From Thermomicrobiales bacterium (lineage in GTDB: Bacteria; Chloroflexota; Chloroflexia; Thermomicrobiales; UBA6265): a DNA stretch of 58,327 bases. A program made the translations under genes and the position numbers. The stretch spans positions 1-58,327 of the forward strand of contig JAUJOZ010000015.1 in the NCBI GenBank assembly GCA_030447415.1, read 5' to 3'. The notes under the pieces are model-generated. The model ran no database searches, was not told the origin of the DNA, and saw only the letters and a list, made by a program, of their open reading frames with translations. Shown here one piece after another: positions 35,616 to 43,635 of this stretch; within the stretch, counting starts at the first letter, position 1; each line of letters opens with the position of its first letter.

Positions 35616-35917
35616 GAGAGGACCTCGTAGCGGTCGACCGCTCGCTCGTCGGGGTCAACCCGCAGCCCCCCGGCGATCTCCCGAATTCGCGCGTGCGCCT
35701 CCCGAAAGGCCGGGGGGCGGCGGTAGGCCGCGTAGGCCGCCTCGTCGGCCCATCGCGTCACGACCACGAACTCCTCCGGTCGCTCCAGGTGGCGCAGTAC
35801 CTCCACGCCTAAGCAGCCGGCAAGCGTTTCGACGACGCGACCGCGTCGGCGGTAGCGCTCGGCGAGGGCATCGGCGTTGCCGCTGGTGACGCGGACGCGC
35901 GAGGCGACGACGATCAC
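35612..35917 (-). CDS. ABM-family monooxygenase, IsdG-like candidate heme oxygenase
   Basis: The protein is 101 residues from GTG 35917 with GGGAGGAGGGG just upstream; the start overlaps the stop of the globin gene (GTGA). It has the ferredoxin-like ABM fold. Aligned by eye with IsdG (RHGIETLEGFDGM against RGRVVETLAGCLGV), the catalytic Trp (Trp56, VTRWADEAAY) and His (His75, FREAHARI) are kept, while the triad Asn is Ser6. IsdG/MhuD enzymes open heme to staphylobilin or mycobilin. Between a bilin-binding-like globin and a bilin reductase, heme cleavage is the obvious role. ABM proteins also include quinol oxygenases, so heme activity remains inferred. Confidence 0.8.
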   Translation of the reverse strand: MIVVASRVRVTSGNADALAERYRRRGRVVETLAGCLGVEVLRHLERPEEFVVVTRWADEAAYAAYRRPPAFREAHARIREIAGGLRVDPDERAVDRYEVLS

Positions 35918-36672
35918 AGCCCCTCCTCCCGGATCGCCTCCCGCCCGGCGGTCAGGCCCTCGGGAATCTTCACCCGGTGCTCGGCAGGCAGCCGCCGATC
36001 GCCGGCCCGGCGAAGGGCATCGAAAGTTTCGGCCAGGTGGAGGCGCGGCACGCCGAGACCCGAGAGGAACCCGGCGATCCACCGCACGTAGCTCGTGAAC
36101 AGGTCTGGGCGCTCGAGGGCGAGGCTATCGGCCAGGTACGAGAGGTGGTAAACGACGTCGTCTCGGCAGCGGGCGTAGCTCGCCTCGCCCCACCGGCCGA
36201 GCCATTCCGGGTGCCGGGTGGCCAGGGCGGAGACGGCCTCCTCGGCCAGGACCGGTATCGCTTCCTGCACCGCGCGCGCCGGCCCGTCATCGTATCGGAG
36301 GGCGGCCTCGGCGGCGCGGAGGTACGCGAGCGCGGGCTCCGGGCCATCGATGCCCGTGCTGATGGCCTCGGCCAGGCCGGCGAAGTTGTCCGCCAGGTGA
36401 CGCGAGCACATGCCACGGCTGGTGAGGACGACCTGGAGCCAGCGCGCATACCCGCCCATCGTCTCCGGCCCGCCAATCCGCAGGGCGATCACGAGGTGCC
36501 TGATATGGTGGTGCTGGTCCTGCGCCGCGAAGCGCCGCCCGCGCTCCCCGAAGCGCGCCTCCCAGAAGGGGTTTTCGTACATTCGGACGAGCGTCCGCTC
36601 GGCCAGCGCGTCGGCGTGGGCCTCAATCCGTGAGGCTAGGTCGACGAGGTCGGCTCTCGGGCTCTCACTCAT
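35914..36672 (-). CDS. Tandem phycobiliprotein-like globin (bilin biosynthesis-associated globin type)
   Basis: This 252-residue all-helical protein is built from two copies of one domain (about 5-108 and 120-225). Each has D-x3-H (Asp52/His56; Asp172/His176), a following LxxxL pattern, P, then YxRW (75-78; 195-198) and HLA-x-x-F. The second copy reads SYARCRDDVVYHLSYLADSL, matching the phycobiliprotein chromophore site C-x-x-D-x-x-Y-x-L: Cys169 as the bilin attachment Cys and Asp172 as the Asp that contacts the pyrrole nitrogens. The surrounding helices also track phycobiliprotein beta subunits. The first copy has Ala49 in place of the Cys. It is first in an operon with ABM and FDBR genes. 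The bilin-binding call is inference from motif and context. Confidence 0.72.
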   Translation of the reverse strand: MSESPRADLVDLASRIEAHADALAERTLVRMYENPFWEARFGERGRRFAAQDQHHHIRHLVIALRIGGPETMGGYARWLQVVLTSRGMCSRHLADNFAGLAEAISTGIDGPEPALAYLRAAEAALRYDDGPARAVQEAIPVLAEEAVSALATRHPEWLGRWGEASYARCRDDVVYHLSYLADSLALERPDLFTSYVRWIAGFLSGLGVPRLHLAETFDALRRAGDRRLPAEHRVKIPEGLTAGREAIREEGL

Positions 36673-36696
36673 GATGCTGCGGTTCCTCGCGGCGGG

Positions 36697-36712
36697 CCGG
36701 TGCCGGCACCGG
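36697..36712. promoter_or_regulatory. Perfect 16-base palindrome upstream of the bilin operon
   Basis: CCGGTGCCGGCACCGG lies 24 bases before the ATG of the globin gene. It could be an operator or a leader hairpin. No consensus promoter is visible nearby. Confidence 0.4.
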
Positions 36713-37301
36713 AGGCGACCGAGGCAGCGAGGCGGTCACGGCCGACCACCACGCGGGCGCACTCCACCGCGCGCCTGCCCCCCGTGGTGGAGCGCAAGCT
36801 ACACCCGTCACGGTCGGCGGGCAAGCCCGTCCCGTCGCCATCACGAGGGAGCCCGGCGGGCGATCCCCATTAGAGGCGTCGCGACGTGGTTAAGGCGTGC
36901 TCGGTTACCAAGACGATGACGACGATCGCGACGCCGTGCAGGGCGAGCTGGGGTTAGGATCGCGAGCCGGGTGGCGGGTTAGGGCGCTCAATACCCCCAA
37001 ACCCGGGTGCCGCCGGCTGGGGTCATCATCGTCAACGTTCTAGCCCGGGCTATCCATGGCCGGCCGACTCTCAGACGTCGAGCCCGCCGATCGCGCCCGT
37101 GCGGGGGTTGCGGCAGTCGTCCTTCTGGATGAGGGTGGACAGGCACGGACCCGCGAAGGGCGCTCCTCCCTCCGCCGCCGCACCTCCTCCAACGGTAGGT
37201 CGGTCGTCCTCTGGACGCACCGGAGAATCACCGGTCGCACGCCCTTCGCACCAAAACCAGCCCGCGCGGCTCGGGCGTGTCCCCAACTCCGGGGGGATGG
37301 C
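36713..37301. other. Gene-free interval upstream of the bilin operon
   Basis: No gene is supported in about 590 bases. A minus-strand frame ending at 37071 (STLIQKDDCRNPRTGAIGGLDV) looks slightly coding-like but matches nothing I know and has no start. Two GGGTTAGG-like words occur near 36953-36990 without forming a repeat array. Confidence 0.35.
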
Positions 37302-37440
37302 TCACTCGACCCGTTCCCAGACCAGCCGATTGACGGTGTCACCGCCGATCGGCAGCGGTCGCGTCGTGATCGTCAGCTCGTCCCCTGCCACCTCGGCGAA
37401 CCGCAGTTGGTCGACGCCCACCCAGTTCGGGAAGAGGCTT
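37302..37440 (-). pseudogene. Lipocalin-like protein, C-terminal part (split gene)
   Basis: The minus strand reads LSLFPNWVGVDQLRFAEVAG, DELTITTRPLPIGGDTVNRL, VWERVE and a stop. This is the end of a lipocalin-like (PF13924-type) protein. Its upstream edge is exactly the left end of the mobile element. The matching N-terminal part lies at 39553-39837, in the same orientation on the far side of the element, and the two join in frame at VEL/SLFPNW. Confidence 0.8.
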
Positions 37441-37483
37441 AGAGGACGTTTCAATACCCGGCGGGCGTGGCATCATCGAGTCC

Positions 37484-38299
37484 ATGAAGCACGCAGACCT
37501 GGTGTCCGACGACCTCTGGGAGGCGATCGAACCGTTCCTCCCCAAGGAGCCGCCCAAGCCGAAGGGCGGCCGTCCCGGCACGTCCCCGACCGCGCCGCCC
37601 TCGCCGGGATCGTCTTCGTCCTCAAGACCGGGATTCCCCGGCAAATGCTGCCGACCGAGCTGGGCTGCGACAGCGGCTCGACCTGCTGGCGCCGCCTGCG
37701 AGACTGGCAGGCGGCCGGCGTCTGGGAGAAGCTGCACGAACGGGTGCTGAACTGGCTGGGCGATCAAGCCGCCGTCGACTGGTCTCGGGCGAGCGTGGAC
37801 AGCCTCAGCGTCCGGGCGAAAAGGGGGCGAGCAGACCGGGCCGAACCCGACCGACCGCGGGAAGGCGGGCACCAAATACCACCTCGTGGTGGATCGGAAC
37901 GGCATCCCGCTCGCGGTGCGGCTCTCGGCGGCCAACGCCCACGATGCGACCCAGCTGCTGCCCCTGATCGACGCCGTCCCGCCCATCATCGGCCCGCGCG
38001 AAACCGGGGCGGCCTCGAAGCGCCCGGCGAAACTGCACGGCGACAAGGCCTACGATTCCTCGCCCCTTCGCCGCGCACTTCGGGTCCGCGGCATTACTCC
38101 GCGTCTCGCCCGTCGGGGGATCGACTCCAGCGAGCGCCTCGGGCGGTACCGGTGGGTCGTCGAGCGGACGCAAGCGTGGCTGCTGGGGTGCCGGCGGCTC
38201 GGCATCCGCTACGAGCGCCGGGCCGACCTGCTCCAGGGCCTGCTCCACCTGACCTGCGCCCTGCTCTGCCTGCGCTTCCTCGACCCAGTGGACGCGTAA
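37484..38299 (+). CDS. IS5-family DDE transposase, frameshifted
   Basis: It starts at ATG 37484, 43 bases inside the left end, with MKHADLVSDDLWEAIEPFLP, the DUF4096 opening. The frame changes near 37580 (to DRAALAGIVFVLKTGIPRQM) and again near 37822 in an A/G run (RAKRG to KAGTKYHLVVDRNG). The DDE residues are visible: Asp in SVDSLSVRA, Asp in LHGDKAYDS, Glu in RWVVERTQAWL. Some IS5 subgroups (IS427-like) are written as two frames with programmed shifting, so the first shift could be natural; the second looks like an error or decay. Confidence 0.85.
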
Positions 38300-38342
38300 T
38301 GGCACGCAGCGCGCCCATATCCATGCCTCCTCGCCGGCTGCC

Positions 38343-39444
38343 TCAGCCGGTCAGGCGGTAGAAGCGGAAGAAGTCGTGCTCGATCGGTAGCACCTCGACC
38401 GCTCCGAAGCCCTGCCTCCTCCGCGTAGCGGCGCATCGTCGCCTCGCGCATCACCGTCCCCGTCGCCGCCGACGGCTGCTCCACCATCCCGACCGGCAGG
38501 CAGTGCAGGATGCTGAAGTCATACATGTAGCGCTCGACCTCGTCGCCCGGCGCCGTGAAGCGGTCAGCCACCTTCTCGTCCACGATCAGGACCGGGCCAC
38601 CCTCGCCGACGAGCCGGCGCATCGCCCCCAGCACGGCGACGGGGTTCGGCATGTCGTGGATACACTCGACGGCGAGCGCGAAGTCGTAGCGCCCGGCAAG
38701 GTCCGGATCACCCGCGTCGCGGACGTGGAACGCGACGCGGTCGGCCACCCCGGCTGCCTCGGCGTTGGCGCGCGCCGCTGCCACCGAGGCCTCATCCAGG
38801 TCGAAGCCGTCCACGCGGACGTTGGGATAGGCCTGGGCGATGGCGATGCTGGACCAGCCGAGACCCATGCCGACGTCGGCAACGCGGGCCGGCGGGTTAG
38901 CCTCCAGACGGGCGTGGACGTCTGGCATCGCGGGGAGCCACTCCTGGGCGAGGAGGTGGCGGAACTGCAGGCGGGTCGTGCCGGCCTGACCCTCGGCGAG
39001 GTCTGCCCCATAGTCCTCGAATGGCACGCCCGCGCCCGTGCGGAACGCCTCGAGGAGCTGGGGCAGCGGCTTGACGCAGCCGGCGAAGATCTGAGCCATT
39101 GGCGCCATCGCGGCCGGGCTGTCCGGGTCGACGAGCACCGCCTCGTACCCGGCCGGCAGGCGGAACCGTCGCTCGGTGGCCGGCGCGTGCGGGTTCTCGA
39201 CCGCGAGGATCCCCGTCACGGCCTGTTGCTCCAGCCACTCGCGGGCGTAGCGCTCGGCGGTATCGGTCCGCTGCGCCAGCTCGCCGCTCGTCGCCGGGCC
39301 GCCGTCGGCCAGGGCCCGGTAGTAGCCGAGCCGGTCCCCGAGGTAGACGGCGAAGAGGTCCATGGCCGCGGTGGTCGCGTTGAAGAGGCGCTCGACAAGC
39401 GCGTCGGGCGGAGCGGGGGGCGCGCCGGGGTCGGTTGCCTGCAT
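38343..39444 (-). CDS. Class I SAM-dependent methyltransferase with N-terminal winged helix, frameshifted near its end
   Basis: The protein is about 366 residues from ATG 39444. The upstream site AGGAGGTGATCC is an almost full complement of the 16S 3' end. Residues 15-100 form a winged-helix dimerisation domain as in small-molecule O-methyltransferases (LFAVYLGDRLGYYRALADGG). The Rossmann domain has the SAM loop VADVGMGLGWSSIA and DGFDLDEASVAAAR. Near 38410 one extra G shifts the frame; the true end is GAVEVLPIEHDFFRFYRLTG. The substrate is unknown. It lies inside the inverted repeats, facing the transposase gene, so it moved with the element or was captured by it. Confidence 0.85.
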
Positions 39445-39552
39445 GGATCACCTCCTCGGGCATGTCGTACTCCACGCTCGAGCGTGTCGGTGCCGCCTAC
39501 GGTACGCCCGTGGGGGGCGACGTCAAGTCTGCGAGGTTTTGCAACGCGCTCT

Positions 39553-39837
39553 AAGCTCAACGTGGTGGATGACGGTCCCGTCCCGCACCTCGTAGCGGCC
39601 GCAGTAGGTGATATAGCTCTCGGCGGCCGCAGCCTTCTCCTCCGGCGTCCCGCCCAGCAGGTCATCGCCCGCAAAGGCCGCCCGCTCGGCTCGCATCATG
39701 GAGACCGACATGTGGCCGCCCGGCGTGTAGCTGAGGTACCCAACGGCGTTGGCGCCGAGTGGGTCGACGACGCGTCCATCCGCGTCCCGTGCCTCCCACC
39801 GCTTCAGCCGCCAGGTCCCGACCACCGATCCAGCCAT
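39553..39837 (-). pseudogene. Lipocalin-like protein, N-terminal part (split gene)
   Basis: From ATG 39837 (GGAGAGG upstream) it reads MAGSVVGTWRLKRWEARDAD, then LGANAVGYLSYTPGGHMSVS, DLLGGTPEEKAAAAESYI and VRDGTVIHHVEL, a typical lipocalin-like domain. The frame then enters the element and ends at 39523. The missing remainder is at 37302-37440. The uninterrupted protein would be about 140 residues, normal for the family. Confidence 0.85.
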
Positions 39838-40532
39838 CACATCCCCGCCCGCCTCTCCGGGCACCACTGCCCTCCACTGGGTCGCCCTCCGGCCTCCTGG
39901 CGGCGGGCGGCGACCCGGCACCCAGGGTAGGAGCACCTCGCCTGGTGACGGACCCGCGCCTGCCGCGTGGATTGGCTGACGCGCCTGCGCGCGTGAAGCG
40001 CCGCACGGGCCAGGCGGGGAGCCACACGGGGGAGGTACGAGCCGAATGCGATCGCTTCGCCTTCGTGAGGCATCCTGGGTCCATGGCCGTCGCATCGGGC
40101 GCGGAGGGGATCTCCGTATTGACCAGTGACCGGGCCGGCCACGCAATGCCGAGCGGGAGGCTGCCCGCGGGCTCGCAACTCCCCGCTCTCCGCGTGAGCC
40201 GGCCGCGGAGCCCCGAGTTGGCCACTCACCGTCGGGCGGGGCCGCGCCGGCACGGAGCCGCTGCCAGTTGAGCACTGGCAACCCGCTGGTGGTCGTCTCG
40301 TGTCCGACCGGACGGATTCAGGACGCTGACCAACCTGTGACACGGTGGTCGATCCCGCGGTCACGTTCGAGCATGCCGTCGGCCTCGCCCGCAGCATGAC
40401 AGATAAAGACCGCAATCCCGACCGCGACGACCCCAGCCTCCCGCCACCGGGGAAACGAGCGCGCGGTCCGTCTCCGGCCGCTCCCGCGCTGAGGTCGCTC
40501 CGCATGGTCGATCGAGCGTCCCCCGCTTGGGG
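39838..40532. other. Gene-free interval
   Basis: About 700 bases with no gene I can support. The open frames here lack recognisable domains, ribosome sites and consistent codon bias. Confidence 0.4.
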
Positions 40533-40772
40533 CTATGCCGGACGCCCCAGCAGGCTCGCGACCCAGCCCAGGACCAGAAACCCCGGAGCACCCGAGACGC
40601 GCCCGCCAGCCAGCGCTCGTGACCCCGCCCGGTGCCCCACGTCATGCTGGGACGACACGTCACCCGGCCGAGTCGGGACCTCCCGCATCGGACGGACAAT
40701 GGCCGCCTTGCGCAGCGCCTCGTCCCGCCGGTGGCTCGCGTTGACCTCCATATGGAACCGGGACTCCAACAT
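40533..40772 (-). CDS. Small protein with a C-terminal hydrophobic segment
   Basis: The protein is 79 residues from ATG 40772 with AAAGGGAGAG 8 bases upstream. The N-terminal 50 residues are charged, and the end (SGAPGFLVLGWVASLLGRPA) could be a short membrane helix. The family is unknown. Two palindromes lie 120-175 bases upstream and may control it. Moderate to low confidence, since it rests on the ribosome site alone. Confidence 0.4.
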   Translation of the reverse strand: MLESRFHMEVNASHRRDEALRKAAIVRPMREVPTRPGDVSSQHDVGHRAGSRALAGGRVSGAPGFLVLGWVASLLGRPA

Positions 40773-40889
40773 CGCGACGCTCTCCCTTTACGCTTCGGTC
40801 CGGTGTCACCGCTGCCTGGCCTACCCGGGTTGCCGAGCCGATCCGCCTGGCACGATGACATCGTGCGCCACCGAAGCACGGAGCGCATC

Positions 40890-40948
40890 GGGAAGATTCC
40901 CTATTTTTGGAGCGGCCTTGGCGCGTGCAGATATTAGGGAATGTTCCC
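40890..40948. promoter_or_regulatory. Pair of GGGAA-N2-TTCCC palindromes
   Basis: GGGAAGATTCCC (40890-40901) and TAGGGAATGTTCCCTA (40933-40948) share the half-site GGGAA and two-base centre, with centres 45 bases apart. They lie between the end of the LuxR-type regulator gene and the small gene at 40772, in AT-richer sequence than the surroundings. This looks like a double operator for a dimeric repressor. Confidence 0.5.
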
Positions 40949-40977
40949 TACTTGGCGGGCGGCACCCGCGAGCAGCC

Positions 40978-43413
40978 TTAGCTGAGGCCGTGCCGGACGG
41001 CGTGGGTCGCCGCCGCCGTGCGCGACTCCACCCCCAGCTTGGTGAGGACTCTGGAGACGTGGTGGCTGGCCGTCTTCGCGCTGATGAAGAGCGCCGAGCC
41101 GATCTCCCGGTCCGACCGCCCCTGGACGAGCAGTCGCAGGACCTCCTGTTCCCGCACCGTCAGTCCGAGGACCGACCCGGCGTCGGGGTCAGGTGTTGCG
41201 GTGGGCGAGATCGCGAGCGAGACCGATTCCTCAGCCACCTCCGACGCCACGGCGAACGCCTCCGCAACCGCCTGCCCGGCCGACATGGCCTGTCCGGCGG
41301 CCCACGCCACCGCAAAGAGCGCCTCACCCAGGAGGGCACTGGCGGCGGCCGTCGTCCGCTCGTAGTCGGCCCGCTCGTCGGGCATGAGCGGCACGTCGGC
41401 GGACTGTTTCAGCGCCTCCGCCGCGCCGAGCAGCCGTGCGGCACACTCGGCCTGCCCGCGCGCCACGCCGACCGCCGCCAGCCCGATCAGGTTCCAGGAG
41501 ACATTCTCCATGTCCCCGTGCTCCCAGTTGAGCGCCAGGCTCTCCTGGTACAGCGCGGCGGCCTGCCGATGGTCCCCACGCGCCCGGGCCACGTCGCCGA
41601 GATGGCCAGGCACGCAACAGGCGAGTCCCCAGGCATGGCCCAGCGCGCGCCAGGGGACCAGGACTGCTTCAAAGAGCGCGGCCGCGCGGTCGTGATCGCC
41701 CTGCTTGTAGGCCACCAGCGCGAGGCCGTGGAGGCCGTGGGCTAATCCCGCCTGATCAGCCAAACGCTCGAACAGGACGCACGCCGCCTCGAAACACCCC
41801 TGCGCCCGGTCGGCGTCGTCCAGGTCCCAGGCCAGCCGCCCTAAGGCCAGGAGTGCCTGGCCAGCCTTCGCGGCATCATCCGCGTCGCGGAAGCGGGCGA
41901 GGGCCTCCTCGATCAGCGGCCCCGCCCGCTCGAAGTCGCCCTGCGCCCAGGCCAGCACCCCGGCCCCGTGCAGCGCCTTGGCGCGCGCGGCGGCCGGGGC
42001 GTTTGTGCCCCGCGCCAGCGTGCGCTCAAGCCAGCTCCGCCCCTCGCTCGGCTGGGAACGCAGCCGCCAGAATGACCCGAGCGCTCCCGCCAGCCGCAGG
42101 CCCACCTCGGGCTCGCCCCGCTCGATCAACCACGCGAGCGCGGCCCGCAGGTTATCGTGCTCAGCCCACAGGCGGTCCAACCGCGCCGTCTGCCGCGGAC
42201 TTACCCTGGTCTGGTCCGGACTCAACAACGGGGGCTCCATCGCCTCGGCCAGCGCCAGGTAGAACGCAGCGTGCGCGCCGTGGACGGCGTCCGCCGCCTC
42301 GCTCGCCTCGAGCCGCTCCAGGCCGTACTCCCGGATCGTCTCGAGCATCGCGAACCGCGGCTCGCCCTCGACCACGTCCGCCTGCCGCAGCAGACTTTGA
42401 TCCACCAACGACGAGATGCCCTCCACGATGTCGACCCCGATCGCCCCCACCCTGTCGACGACCGCTTCTGCCCCCTCCAGGGTGAATCGCCCGGCGAAGA
42501 CGGCCAGTCGACGGAATAAGACCTGCTCATCCGCTGAGAGGAGGTCGTGGCTCCAGGCGATGGCGTTGCGCAGCGTCTGCTGGCGAGCCGGCACGTCGCG
42601 CGGACCACCGGTCAGCAGCGGGAGGCGACGCTCCAGGCGGGCGAGCAGGGCCTCCGGGGGGAAGAGAGTCACCCGGGCGGCCGCCAATTCGATGGCGAGT
42701 GGCAATCCATCCACGCGCTTGCAGATCGCCACCACCACCGGGGCGTTGGCCTCGGTCAGCGCGAAGTCGGATCGCACCGCCTGCGCGCGGGCAACGAAGA
42801 GCCGGACTGCCTCGGACCCGGCAACGTCCGTCAGGGATGGTGCCGGGCCAGGATCGGGAACGGCCAATGGTGGGACCGGGTAGTCGTGCTCCCCGGACAG
42901 GTGAAGCACCGTCCGGCTGGTGACCAGGGCCTTCACTCCCGGGCAGGCGGCGAGGAGGTCGGCCACCAGTGGCGCGGCGGGCATCACCTGCTCGAAGTTG
43001 TCAAGCAGGAGGAGCAGCTCCGCGTCCTGGAGGAATACGATCAGCTGCTCCGTTAGCGATCGCCCCGTGGTCTCCCGCACCCCCAGCGCTTGAGCGATCG
43101 CGGGAAGGACTAGCTCCGGATCGTTGACCGGGGCAAGGGCAACGAACCAGACGCCGTCGGCGAAGGCGTCGACCAACTCGATCGCAACGCGGAGGGCGAG
43201 GCGCGTCTTCCCGACACCGCCGGGGCCGGTCAGGGTCACGAGCGGCACGTCGTCCCGGAGCAGGAGCTCGCGCACCGCTCCCGCCTCCCGCTCCCGTCCA
43301 ACCAGCGGGGTGCGGGGGCGCGGCAATCGGGGCTCGAGGCGCTTGGCTACCACCAGCGGGGTGAATGGGACCGGCCCATCCTGGACCCGTTCGGTCAGCG
43401 GTGTTGTGGCCAT
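40978..43413 (-). CDS. ATPase transcriptional regulator, NB-ARC/TPR/LuxR type
   Basis: This 811-residue signal-responsive regulator has an N-terminal NTPase module (about 35-330) with Walker A GPGGVGKT at 63-70, Walker [12 protein letters not shown], and [19 protein letters not shown] of the AfsR-like group. The middle (about 400-720) is helical TPR repeats ([38 protein letters not shown]). The C-terminal 65 residues are a LuxR helix-turn-helix ([38 protein letters not shown]). The ligand and targets are unknown. It is a large single gene with an intact frame. Confidence 0.92.
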   Translation of the reverse strand: MATTPLTERVQDGPVPFTPLVVAKRLEPRLPRPRTPLVGREREAGAVRELLLRDDVPLVTLTGPGGVGKTRLALRVAIELVDAFADGVWFVALAPVNDPELVLPAIAQALGVRETTGRSLTEQLIVFLQDAELLLLLDNFEQVMPAAPLVADLLAACPGVKALVTSRTVLHLSGEHDYPVPPLAVPDPGPAPSLTDVAGSEAVRLFVARAQAVRSDFALTEANAPVVVAICKRVDGLPLAIELAAARVTLFPPEALLARLERRLPLLTGGPRDVPARQQTLRNAIAWSHDLLSADEQVLFRRLAVFAGRFTLEGAEAVVDRVGAIGVDIVEGISSLVDQSLLRQADVVEGEPRFAMLETIREYGLERLEASEAADAVHGAHAAFYLALAEAMEPPLLSPDQTRVSPRQTARLDRLWAEHDNLRAALAWLIERGEPEVGLRLAGALGSFWRLRSQPSEGRSWLERTLARGTNAPAAARAKALHGAGVLAWAQGDFERAGPLIEEALARFRDADDAAKAGQALLALGRLAWDLDDADRAQGCFEAACVLFERLADQAGLAHGLHGLALVAYKQGDHDRAAALFEAVLVPWRALGHAWGLACCVPGHLGDVARARGDHRQAAALYQESLALNWEHGDMENVSWNLIGLAAVGVARGQAECAARLLGAAEALKQSADVPLMPDERADYERTTAAASALLGEALFAVAWAAGQAMSAGQAVAEAFAVASEVAEESVSLAISPTATPDPDAGSVLGLTVREQEVLRLLVQGRSDREIGSALFISAKTASHHVSRVLTKLGVESRTAAATHAVRHGLS

Positions 43414-43635
43414 GGGAAAGCCCGCCCGTCGACGGTAATGGACACTCGTCCTGCATGATGGCCGACCAGCGGGGCGCCGTCAATCCCACAAGTGGGCCAG
43501 CCCATCGCGCGCGGCCCCAATCGCAACGGTTGCAAACTCGGCGCGGACACCAGCCCGCGCCGCCGGCGATCGCTCGCCGAAAACCACTCGGGCCGCCACC
43601 ACCACCCCCTCTCCGCGGCCGCTAGCCGCCTGTCC

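Larger units (their letters stand above)
37441..39552. mobile_element. IS5-type element of 2.1 kb with a methyltransferase gene
   Basis: The left end (37441-37464, AGAGGACGTTTCAATACC...) and the reverse complement of the right end (39529-39552, AGAGCGCGTTGCAAAACC...) match at 17 of 24 positions. The flanks are the two halves of one lipocalin-like gene, which fixes the boundaries. The bases outside are TTAG on the left and CTAA on the right (each overlapping the end by a base or two); both fit the YTAR target of IS5 relatives, but they are not an exact direct repeat. Inside are a DDE transposase on the plus strand and a methyltransferase on the minus strand. No second end is found near 38300, so the methyltransferase gene appears to be a passenger. 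Confidence 0.75.

Noticed and set aside
35612..36082. Longer version of the ABM protein starting at 36082
   Set aside because: The extra 55 residues are antisense-like shadow sequence inside the globin gene; the GTG at 35917 has a strong ribosome site and the GTGA overlap.
36950..36995. Telomere-like GGGTTAGG words
   Set aside because: Only two imperfect copies in GC-rich sequence; no array.
40361..40888. A 175-codon minus-strand open frame
   Set aside because: Arg/Gly/Trp-rich with no domain, and it overlaps the better-supported small gene at 40533-40772.
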